A stretch of 64,000 bases of DNA from Croceimicrobium sp965656185 (GTDB taxonomy: Bacteria > Bacteroidota > Bacteroidia > Flavobacteriales > Schleiferiaceae): contig CBFHJH010000002.1 of the NCBI GenBank assembly GCA_965656185.1, forward strand, positions 318,705 through 382,704. Direction: 5' to 3'. Shown piece by piece: positions 26,018 to 33,623 of the stretch (positions are counted from its first letter, which is position 1; each line of letters opens with the position of its first letter). Both the position numbers and the translations under genes were made by a program. The notes below the pieces were generated by a model. That model did no database searches and was not told where the DNA came from. It was given only the letters and a program-made list of their open reading frames with translations.

Positions 26018-27621
26018 AAAACATTCTATACATAGTATTTTCGCTCATCGGCTACCAAGCTTGGTCCCAATCTTCGCAAGGCGAAGTAAGCTACCTCAGT
26101 GCTGGGAATGTCTATGTGCGTTTTGCATCGACTGCAAAATTAAGTACTGGCGATACCCTTTTTCTGGATAGCGACCATCAGCAAGCTTGTTTACGTATCC
26201 TTAAAAAGTCATCGCTCTCGGCACTATGCGAAAGGATCGCCGATTGCGAATTGGAAAAGGGAAGGAAAGTTTATGCCCCAAACCGGGTTAATACCATGAC
26301 TGAAAAAACCGACCCCAAGCCTACAGCAAGTCCCGATCCCCCTAGGTCAAGGCGCGATAGTTTGGCCCGCCGTTTGGAAACCGAATCCCAATTTTCAAAG
26401 CCCATTCGAGCTGATCAACATTTTAGAGCCCGCTTTTCTTACGATAATGCCAGTACCTATCGCAGCGACGATCTTCGCGGTAATATGCGTAATGTTTTTC
26501 GTAGCTCCCTCAGTTGGGATAGTCTAGGCGGTCGCGACCTGCGCTTCGAAAGCTATTTTAATGCCCAGCACTTCCAGCGATCATACGAGAGTGAGGCCGA
26601 CCCCTTCCGTTTGAACTTTTATAATTTGGCCTTGGTCTACGGTATAGAGCAACACCTTATAGTACTTGGGCGACGCATAAATCGTCGTTTTTCTTCCTTA
26701 GGAGCGATCGACGGCTTGCAGTACGAATATCAATTAAAGAAATTTCGTTTTGGGGCAATTGCTGGCAGCCGACCCGACTTCGAGAACTTTGGTTATAATC
26801 CAGGTTTAATGCAGTATGGGGCTTATTTGGCCTACGATCACCGCCAAGGTAAATTTAACTTGCAGACTACCTTGGGAGCGGTGCAGCAAAGCAATAATGG
26901 AGCGATAGATCGCCGCTACCTCTATACCCAAAATAGCCTTTCTTATGGGGCCTGGTTTTGGTTTTCTTCGGCCGAAGTGGACCTTTATCAAAATTACGAT
27001 ACGGCCACTGCTCAAAGTGATTTCAAGTTAACTTCACTTTACCTTTCGCTCCGTTATCGGGTCAATTCGAAGTGGAGTCTTTTTGCCTCTTACGACACAC
27101 GTCGTCAGATCATCTTTTTCGAGCAGTTCGATTCGGAGGTCGAAAGACTCTTGACCGAACAGGGTCAAAGGCAGGGTCTGCGTTTGCGTACCAATTATCG
27201 GCTCTTTGCTAATACCCAGATCGGCCTTACTTATAATATTCGATTGGCCAGTAATGCCAACGAAGGCTCCGAGAATTACTCCGCCTACCTTAGTCAGCGT
27301 TTACCCTGGCGGCTTGGTACCCTTAGCTATCGTTTTAATCTCAACCGTTCCAATTTCTTGAGCTCAGAGATCAACTCCTTGCGCTATTCCCGCTATTGGG
27401 GGCCTTCTAATCGACTTTATACCGCTGCTTATTACCGCTATTTAAGTTACCTCTACCCCCAAAGGGAGATCGTTCTTGATCCGGTAATGTATATGGGATT
27501 AGAGTGCTCTTATCGTTTTGCTGGCGATTGGAGCTTGGGGGCTCTGGCCGAATACAATATTAATTATCAAGAAGACTTAATTCGTTTTAATCTAAGACTT
27601 ACAAAAAACATTAAATTCTAA
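26014..27621 (+). CDS. Outer-membrane beta-barrel protein of the multiheme cytochrome operon
   Basis: The 535-residue protein has a signal peptide (MKNILYIVFSLIGYQAWSQ). An N-terminal soluble part (about 20-130) carries three cysteines (near 59, 71 and 78) and a Pro/Arg-rich linker. From about 130 to the end it shows alternating aromatic/polar beta strands (for example LRFESYFNAQHFQRSY, FNLALVYGIEQHLIVLG, LYLSLRYRVNSKWSLFASYD), ending in FNLRLTKNIKF with a terminal aromatic. By eye there are some 16-20 strands, enough for a large porin. Sequence identity to MtrB/PioB is not evident and no N-terminal CxxC is seen. Position between two multiheme cytochrome genes and ccsBA suggests it houses a cytochrome across the outer membrane; this is inference. 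Confidence 0.68.
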   Translation: MKNILYIVFSLIGYQAWSQSSQGEVSYLSAGNVYVRFASTAKLSTGDTLFLDSDHQQACLRILKKSSLSALCERIADCELEKGRKVYAPNRVNTMTEKTDPKPTASPDPPRSRRDSLARRLETESQFSKPIRADQHFRARFSYDNASTYRSDDLRGNMRNVFRSSLSWDSLGGRDLRFESYFNAQHFQRSYESEADPFRLNFYNLALVYGIEQHLIVLGRRINRRFSSLGAIDGLQYEYQLKKFRFGAIAGSRPDFENFGYNPGLMQYGAYLAYDHRQGKFNLQTTLGAVQQSNNGAIDRRYLYTQNSLSYGAWFWFSSAEVDLYQNYDTATAQSDFKLTSLYLSLRYRVNSKWSLFASYDTRRQIIFFEQFDSEVERLLTEQGQRQGLRLRTNYRLFANTQIGLTYNIRLASNANEGSENYSAYLSQRLPWRLGTLSYRFNLNRSNFLSSEINSLRYSRYWGPSNRLYTAAYYRYLSYLYPQREIVLDPVMYMGLECSYRFAGDWSLGALAEYNINYQEDLIRFNLRLTKNIKF

Positions 27622-27622
27622 T

Positions 27623-28390
27623 ATGCGATCAAGATCTAAGCTTTTAGTGGCCTTATGCTGCTCCTTAATTGCTTGTCAAACCAGTCCGGAAGTCCTGGAG
27701 GCTCAAGAGAGTGATTCGACCATCCAAGGTATTTTTGAAACAAAGGCCGAAACGCCAAGTAGTCCAGAGCATAATGCTCAGGATAGGCATCGCGTAGAGT
27801 TGATCGATTCGCTCCAGGGTTCGAAGTATTCGTATTTCTTAGCTCAAGAGGAAGGAAAGGAGTTTTGGATCGCTACCATGAAGGTAAATTTTCCTTTGCA
27901 AGCTCCTTATGTTTTTGAGAGAGGACTCTATAAGACCAATTATTACTCTAGCGAGTTCGATCGCAACTTTGAAGAAATTTACTTGGTTTCCGATTTACGT
28001 CCTCTCGCCTCACATCGGACACAAACCGGCGATGCCATCGATCAATTAGTACGTAGCGATCAAGCCCAAAAAGCTGTTTCCTCTTCGGCTAGCTTAGAGC
28101 GGGAAGGTTCGATAAAGATCCGCGAGCTAATAAGTAATGCCGATGCTTATGTGGGCAAGAAAGTCCAGATCACCGCAAAAGTGACTAAGATCAATCCCAA
28201 TATTATGGATCGTAACTGGCTCCACCTAAAGGACGGCAGCTTCGATTCCTTCGATTTGGTGGCCACCAGTTTGGAGGCAGTGCCAGCCGGGCATATCGTG
28301 ACTCTAGAAGCAACCTTTGCCAAGGACGTGAATTTTGGTGCGGGTTATACTTATGATTTTATTCTTCAAAACGCGCAATTGCTCAACTAA
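27623..28390 (+). CDS. OB-fold lipoprotein of the cytochrome operon
   Basis: The 255-residue protein has a lipoprotein signal (LLVALCCSLIACQT; lipid attachment likely at the Cys of LIAC, about residue 18). A Ser/Glu-rich spacer follows, then a central domain (about 60-135) and a C-terminal OB-fold-like domain (about 165-255; GKKVQITAKVTKINPNIMDR then WLHLKDG). OB-fold domains of this nucleic-acid-binding-like type are often mis-annotated as DNA-binding, yet here the protein is exported. Similar small OB proteins occur beside multiheme cytochrome genes, but their role is not established. It starts one base after the barrel stop and ends 4 bp before ccsBA, so it is firmly part of the operon. 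Confidence 0.7.
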   Translation: MRSRSKLLVALCCSLIACQTSPEVLEAQESDSTIQGIFETKAETPSSPEHNAQDRHRVELIDSLQGSKYSYFLAQEEGKEFWIATMKVNFPLQAPYVFERGLYKTNYYSSEFDRNFEEIYLVSDLRPLASHRTQTGDAIDQLVRSDQAQKAVSSSASLEREGSIKIRELISNADAYVGKKVQITAKVTKINPNIMDRNWLHLKDGSFDSFDLVATSLEAVPAGHIVTLEATFAKDVNFGAGYTYDFILQNAQLLN

Positions 28391-28394
28391 AGAA

Positions 28395-31300
28395 ATGAAG
28401 CAAGTACTGGAAGTGCTATTCGGTAGAAGGGCAGCACTATTTTATATATTATCCTTTGCGGTGGCGATCGCTGCGGCAACCTTTATTGAGAATGATTTTG
28501 GCACCGATTCGGCCCAGAAAGTCATCTATCAAGCCTGGTGGTTCGAATTATTGCTCTTGGGTTTCAGCTTGAGCCTGATCAAGAATATTATCGACTTTAA
28601 ACTGATCCGCCGCAAAATGTGGTCGGTCCTGCTTTTTCACCTTTCCTTTTTGATCATCATAGTAGGCGCGGCCATCACCCGTTTTAGTGGTTTCGAAGGC
28701 ATGATGCACATACGAGAAGGCAATACATCTCGTGTTTTCGTGAGTAGTGAGTCTTATCTCAAGTTCGATTTCCAAAAAGGGGGCCAAAGCTTTTCGACTC
28801 AAGAGCCCGTGCTTTGGTCCAGTTTAGGGGATAATAATTTTGAGAAATCTTATCAGCTGGGCGATCAGACCGTTTCGATCAAGCTCCTAGACCTGATCGT
28901 GAATCCGGCTTACGATCTTCGTCCAGTAGCTTCAGGTAAGCCCACCCTAAAATTGGTTTTCGGTGGCGCTAATGGTCGAAATGAATATGCGATCGCTTAT
29001 GGGGAGCATTTGGAGATTCAAGGTATTCACTTCAATTTTTCCGACCAGCCGGAAGACCAGGCCTTCAACATTAAACTAAGCGAAAGGGGGCCGCTAGTGC
29101 AAACGGCCCAAGCCTATCAATATATGCGCATGTCAGATCGTAGTACGGATACGATTGCTGCCAACTCTAGCGCTCCTTTGGCGCTACGTAGTTTGTATTC
29201 TTATGCCGGCCGATCTTTTGTTTTTGGCGATTATTTACCCTCGGCAGAATTGAAAAGATACAGCGAGAGTGCCAAGATCAAGAATGAAAGTAGCATTGGA
29301 CTAGAACTAGCGGTCTCAGTGGGCAATGAACAACAGAAGCTGTACTTGGAAGGATCTAAGGGCTTTTTGGGTGAAAGCAAATCTTTGCAATTCGGGGATC
29401 TAAAAATGGACTTGGCCTATGGCGCTATTTTGCGCCAGCTTCCTTTTGGTATCAAACTATATGACTTTCAAATGGAACGCTATCCGGGTACGAATTCACC
29501 GGCTTCCTACGCGAGCGAGGTGCGTTTGATCGATCGAGAGAAAGGGCTCGAAAAAGACTTCCGCATCTTTATGAATAATATCTTAAATCATCGGGGCTAC
29601 CGATTTTTTCAGTCTTCTTATGATCGAGATGAGCAAGGGACCTACCTATCGGTAAACCATGATTTCTGGGGAACTTGGATCTCTTATCTAGGCTATACCC
29701 TCCTTACCTTAGGGATGATCTGGACTCTCTTCAGTAAACAAAGTCGATTTAGCTTACTAGCGGATCAAATAAAGCGAATTCGGGCGAAGAGGGCTAGTTT
29801 GGCCCTCGCTATGTTATTCTGTTTGCCCCTCTGGAGCCAAGAGCAATTGCTATCCGATTTACCGCGGGTGGCTCCCGCCCATGCCAAGGCTTTTAGCGAG
29901 GTTTTGGTGCAAGATATTCGTGGGAGAATGAAACCCATGCACACCCTGAGCCGCGAGGTGCTCCGCAAGGTTTACGGTGCCGAATCTTACCGCGGTCTAG
30001 ATGCCGAACAGGTGATGCTTTCGGTTTGGGCCGAAAATTCGGCCTGGTATGGAGAAGCCTTGATCAAAATGCCATATCATCCCCGCTTTAAAGAATTAGG
30101 TTTTTCTGAAAAATACCACGCCTATCGTGATTTCTTTGCCGAAGATGGGGCCTATAAGCTCTCTGCTTTGGTGCAGACAGCCAATAATACCATCGATAAA
30201 GAGAAGGGTACCTTCGAAAAAGCCCTCCTTAAACTAGATGAAAAAATAAACATCCTTAACATGATGCTTTCGGGCTACCTTTTGCGAATCATCCCGCAAG
30301 AAGGGGACCCGAACCACACCTGGCTCTCCGAACACGGCCACCAAGAACCATCGTCCGGGCTTGCCAGTAAGTTCTTTTCCGCCTATCGGGTATCCTTATT
30401 GCAGGGTTTTGCTCAGGGTGATTTTAGTAGCGCTACCAGTATCATAGAGGAATTAAAAAAGTATCAAAACAAACAAGACCCGACAATTTTACCCTCAGCT
30501 AGCCAGCGTGCTCTAGAGATTCTGCTTAACCAATTAAAGGTCTTTAATCACTTAGCCTTCATATACCTGGTTTTAGGTTTGGCTTTTTTGGCTAGCTTAT
30601 TTTTACAGGTCTTTAAGCCGGCACTTTCTTTGAAGCACTTAATGCAGGGCCTGGCTATACTGGTCTTGCTGGCCTTCCTTTTTCACACCTTTGGGCTGGG
30701 CCTCCGTTGGTATGTATCTGGTCGCGCTCCCTGGAGTAATGGATATGAGTCTATGATCTACATCGCTTGGACCGCCACCTTGGCCGGCCTTTTATTCAGT
30801 CGCAGATCGGCAGGTGCGATGGCAGCTACCAATGTTCTGTCGGGCGTGGTGCTGCTCATTGCTTATTTGAGTTATCTCAATCCAGAGATCACCCCATTGG
30901 TACCGGTGCTGAAATCCTATTGGCTAACCATTCATGTTTCCCTTGAAGCAGGTTCTTATGGCTTTTTAATGTTAGGCGCCATCATTGGGATCATCAATTT
31001 ACTCTTGATGCTATTTTTAAATGATTCGAATAAAAAGCAATTACGTGATGTAATTAGCGAAATGACCAAGATCAGCGAAATGACCCTCATTGGTGGCCTA
31101 TTTATGTTGAGCATCGGAACCTATTTGGGCGGGGTATGGGCCAATGAAAGCTGGGGCCGTTATTGGGGTTGGGATGCGAAGGAAACTTGGGCCCTCGTTT
31201 CAATATTGGTCTATGCCTTTATCTTACACATGCGCTTCCTGCCCAAATTGGCCGGTTTATTCGCCTTTAACTTTGCCAGTCTTTTTGGTTTGGCTTCTAT

Positions 31301-31460
31301 AATAATGACTTACTATGGGGTAAACTATTACCTCAGTGGTCTGCATTCTTATGCAGCGGGTGACCCGGTGCCTGTTCCTAATTGGGTTTATTATTCGGTT
31401 GCCAGCTTGATGCTTATTAGCGCTATGGCTTTCTGGCGCTTTCGCAAACATCGTATCTAG
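28395..31460 (+). CDS. Cytochrome c maturation protein CcsBA (fused ResB/CcsB and CcsA)
   Basis: The 1021-residue membrane protein exports heme and ligates it to CxxCH motifs in the system II pathway. The N-terminal part (about 1-460) is ResB/CcsB-like with helices near 15-35, 47-65 and 75-95 and a large periplasmic domain. After a further helix and a 200-residue linker comes a CcsA-like part (about 700-1021) with the heme-handling WGRYWGWDAKETWALVS motif near residue 915-932 and flanking histidines. Fused CcsBA of about this size is common in Bacteroidota. The upstream in-frame start at 28335 is rejected because it lies within the lipoprotein gene; the ATG at 28395 follows its stop by 4 bp. 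Placement with 33 heme sites suggests a dedicated maturation system. Confidence 0.9.
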   Translation: MKQVLEVLFGRRAALFYILSFAVAIAAATFIENDFGTDSAQKVIYQAWWFELLLLGFSLSLIKNIIDFKLIRRKMWSVLLFHLSFLIIIVGAAITRFSGFEGMMHIREGNTSRVFVSSESYLKFDFQKGGQSFSTQEPVLWSSLGDNNFEKSYQLGDQTVSIKLLDLIVNPAYDLRPVASGKPTLKLVFGGANGRNEYAIAYGEHLEIQGIHFNFSDQPEDQAFNIKLSERGPLVQTAQAYQYMRMSDRSTDTIAANSSAPLALRSLYSYAGRSFVFGDYLPSAELKRYSESAKIKNESSIGLELAVSVGNEQQKLYLEGSKGFLGESKSLQFGDLKMDLAYGAILRQLPFGIKLYDFQMERYPGTNSPASYASEVRLIDREKGLEKDFRIFMNNILNHRGYRFFQSSYDRDEQGTYLSVNHDFWGTWISYLGYTLLTLGMIWTLFSKQSRFSLLADQIKRIRAKRASLALAMLFCLPLWSQEQLLSDLPRVAPAHAKAFSEVLVQDIRGRMKPMHTLSREVLRKVYGAESYRGLDAEQVMLSVWAENSAWYGEALIKMPYHPRFKELGFSEKYHAYRDFFAEDGAYKLSALVQTANNTIDKEKGTFEKALLKLDEKINILNMMLSGYLLRIIPQEGDPNHTWLSEHGHQEPSSGLASKFFSAYRVSLLQGFAQGDFSSATSIIEELKKYQNKQDPTILPSASQRALEILLNQLKVFNHLAFIYLVLGLAFLASLFLQVFKPALSLKHLMQGLAILVLLAFLFHTFGLGLRWYVSGRAPWSNGYESMIYIAWTATLAGLLFSRRSAGAMAATNVLSGVVLLIAYLSYLNPEITPLVPVLKSYWLTIHVSLEAGSYGFLMLGAIIGIINLLLMLFLNDSNKKQLRDVISEMTKISEMTLIGGLFMLSIGTYLGGVWANESWGRYWGWDAKETWALVSILVYAFILHMRFLPKLAGLFAFNFASLFGLASIIMTYYGVNYYLSGLHSYAAGDPVPVPNWVYYSVASLMLISAMAFWRFRKHRI

Positions 31461-32296
31461 CCGATAGTAGGGGGTTGAAATTGCCTGATCGGGCAGGTCC
31501 AAGGAGCTGAAGGATATCACCCAAGCTTTTTAGCCCAATTTCAGACCTTGCTCGGCAAGCCAAACTTTAAAGCCGATCGGTCTGAGGCGCCTTATCGTTT
31601 CCATCCCTCACTCGATCGTTTTAGGTGCAGGCCCCTGTCGCTTTCTTCAAGGCGACGGCAGCTTTTAACTAGAAGGACAAAGCTTTAGGAGCAGGGGGCT
31701 GGAGGTTTTCTCCACCGCTGTGCCGGCTTTCTCCACCGCTTGGTCGACTATGCCTCATGGGGCTGCAGGCTTTCTCCACTGGCCTGCAGGCTTTATCAAG
31801 CACTCGACCGACTATTGCGCAGGGGTAGAGCGACTATGCCTCAGGGTGCTGCAGGCTTTCTCCACCGCTCGATCGGCTTTCTCCAGCGCTCGAACGGCTT
31901 CTACGCAGGGGCCTGCAGGTTTAGGCGCAAGGGTCTAACCTTTGTTCCTCATCCTGCGATAGGTTTAATCAAGCGTGGTAGCGACTTCCCAGCAGGGCCA
32001 TACCCTTTTATACTCAGACCCAGGGCATGAGTGTCGCAAGGGTCGATCGACCAGGAAGGGCCGGGCCGGTGGCTTTATCACCAATGGCGGCATACCATGC
32101 CTTGCCTTAAAGCCTCTAGGGGGCTGCGCCTAAAGCGATAGCCCTCTGGCCTCTGTCTAGGTTATTTAACTAAAAGCCTTTATTGGCTTGCCTTTCACCT
32201 AATCTTAAGTCAAACTATCCGGTCCAACATTTGCCTTTTAGGGAACGACCTTACGCGCCTAGGGCAATCTCGCTGCGTTTAGCCCTATACTTGACT

Positions 32297-32415
32297 ATGG
32301 TCGATGGCTTCCTTGGCCCTGACAGACCATTCTCTGGCTACGGTCGATCGTTTCTGGCACTCTGACAGACCAATCAATTTGAATGGTGGATCGGTTTTGG
32401 GACGATGACAGACCA
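32297..32415. repeat. 43-bp-period hairpin units, first trimer
   Basis: Three 33-34 bp units start at 32297, 32340 and 32383, exactly 43 bp apart. Each begins with ATGGTC-like sequence (ATGGTCGAT, ACGGTCGAT, ATGGTGGAT) and ends in TGACAGACCA, so the ends form inverted arms (TGGTC / GACCA). Nine or ten bases separate the units. Confidence 0.8.
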
Positions 32416-32553
32416 CTAAAATGAGACGAACCACCATAGCAGGAGAAGGCATCGACTATAGCCACGGCTCCGTGACACCAATCATTTAGTCCAAACCACC
32501 ATCAATTTAATGGAAACCACCAATCATTTAAGAGGGTATACCATACCTTGGCC

Positions 32554-32672
32554 ATGGTCGATCGCTTCTTTGGCCCTGACAGACCATTCCGTGCTTATGG
32601 TCGATCGTTTCCGTGACCCTGACAGACCATACCGTGGCTATGGTCGATCACTCCTTGGCCTATGACAGACCA
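32554..32672. repeat. 43-bp-period hairpin units, second trimer
   Basis: Three more copies start at 32554, 32597 and 32640, again 43 bp apart, each running from ATGGTCGATC to GACAGACCA. The offset from the first trimer is 257 bp, one short of six 43-bp periods. GACCAT half-sites continue at 32689, 32711, 32733, 32754 and 32797, with GACCAC at 32775. Confidence 0.8.
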
Positions 32673-32908
32673 AATAATTTAGAAGACAGACCATAAGCGG
32701 GGAAAGCACTGACCATAGCCACCTAGACCACCGACCATATCTTTTCAAGGATCGACCATGCCATTGGCCTTATCGACCACCGCGCATGAAAACAGAGACC
32801 ATAGGACCCTAAGTCACAGGGCATAGCCTAAGCTGCGGTCCACTATACTTGACCCTATGCTCTACCCAGGCTTAGGCATAAGCCTACCACGGTCTAAGAT
32901 GCCCGAGC

Positions 32909-33622
32909 TTAGAAATTGGGCTTTAACATGTATTTCAAATAGAAGTCTTCGATCGCTTCCACCGCTTCGTCGGCGGTATCTACCAAACGGAAAAGGTCCA
33001 GATCATCGGGGCCAATATTATTCTCCGCCTCCAATAAGGTGGTTTTGATCCACTCTAGTAATCCGCCCCAGAATTTTTTACCCACCAATACGATGGGGAA
33101 GCGTCCGATCTTATAGGTCTGGATCAAAGTGAGCGCCTCGAAGAGTTCATCTAGGGTGCCAAAGCCACCGGGCATGACCACAAAACCTTGGCTGTACTTA
33201 ACGAAGATCACCTTGCGCACGAAGAAATAATCGAAGTCGAGGCTCTTATCGGGATCGATAAAGGAGTTGGGCTCCTGTTCCATAGGAAGGTCTATGTTTA
33301 GACCCACCGAATTACCCTTACCTTTCTGCGCCCCTTTATTACCCGCTTCCATTATACCTGGACCTCCTCCGGTAATGATACCAAAACCACTTTGGGTAAG
33401 CTTAAAGGCAATGTCCTCCGCTAGCTGATAATAAGGGTTGTCGGGTTTAGTCCGTGCCGATCCGAAAATGGTCACACACGGTCCTAAACGGGCCATGCTC
33501 TCGTAACCATTTACGAATTCACTCATGATCTTAAAGATGCCCCAACTATCATTGGTGCGTATTTCGTTCCAGCTCTTAGGCTCAAAGGCCCTTTTTACCT
33601 GGTCGTCGTTTTTTCCTGTCAT
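32909..33622 (-). CDS. LOG-family (TIGR00730) nucleotide phosphoribohydrolase-like protein
   Basis: The 237-residue Rossmann-fold protein carries both family signatures: GGGPGIMEAGNKGA (about 85-98) and PGGFGTLDELFEAL (about 155-168, the PGGxGTxxE motif with catalytic Glu). The family, named after plant LONELY GUY, removes ribose-5-phosphate from nucleoside 5'-monophosphates. Bacterial versions are often labelled cytokinin riboside monophosphate phosphoribohydrolases, but in non-plant bacteria the substrate may be a purine or pyrimidine nucleotide. The ATG at 33622 is one base from the uvrA stop (33624), so it is translated from the uvrA transcript. No terminator is obvious downstream, where the periodic array begins. 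Confidence 0.9.
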   Translation of the reverse strand: MTGKNDDQVKRAFEPKSWNEIRTNDSWGIFKIMSEFVNGYESMARLGPCVTIFGSARTKPDNPYYQLAEDIAFKLTQSGFGIITGGGPGIMEAGNKGAQKGKGNSVGLNIDLPMEQEPNSFIDPDKSLDFDYFFVRKVIFVKYSQGFVVMPGGFGTLDELFEALTLIQTYKIGRFPIVLVGKKFWGGLLEWIKTTLLEAENNIGPDDLDLFRLVDTADEAVEAIEDFYLKYMLKPNF

Positions 33623-33623
33623 A

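Larger units (their letters stand above)
31461..32908. repeat. Non-coding region with a degenerate 21-22 bp periodic array
   Basis: There is no credible gene in 1.45 kb. From about 31597 to 32802 a short motif recurs every 21 or 22 bases. In the left part the anchor is G(C/T)TTT, at 31597, 31618, 31640, 31661, 31682, 31705, 31726, 31769, 31790, 31855, 31876, 31897 and 31919. In the right part the anchor is ACCA, at 32326, 32369, 32412, 32433, 32477, 32498, 32519, 32540, 32583, 32626, 32669, 32690, 32712, 32734, 32755, 32776 and 32798. Steps are 21, 22 or about twice that. The middle (31930-32290) is more degenerate. Mixed 21/22 steps break any reading frame, so this is not a protein repeat. 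Confidence 0.72.

Noticed and set aside
31720..32365. Open frames of 60-96 codons with heptad-like AGFLH repeats
   Set aside because: They arise from the 21-base period of the DNA array. Steps of 22 bases shift the frame, there is no ribosome site, and the frames end arbitrarily.
32297..32672. CRISPR array
   Set aside because: The 43-bp spacing looked suggestive, but the units themselves vary, the gaps between them are only about ten bases, and no cas gene is present. There are no identical repeats flanking unique spacers of 25-40 bp.
32297..32802. Integron attC sites or a transposon end
   Set aside because: No integrase, transposase or cassette gene is nearby, and the units are too short and too regularly spaced for attC sites. 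xerD at 45248 is a housekeeping recombinase.
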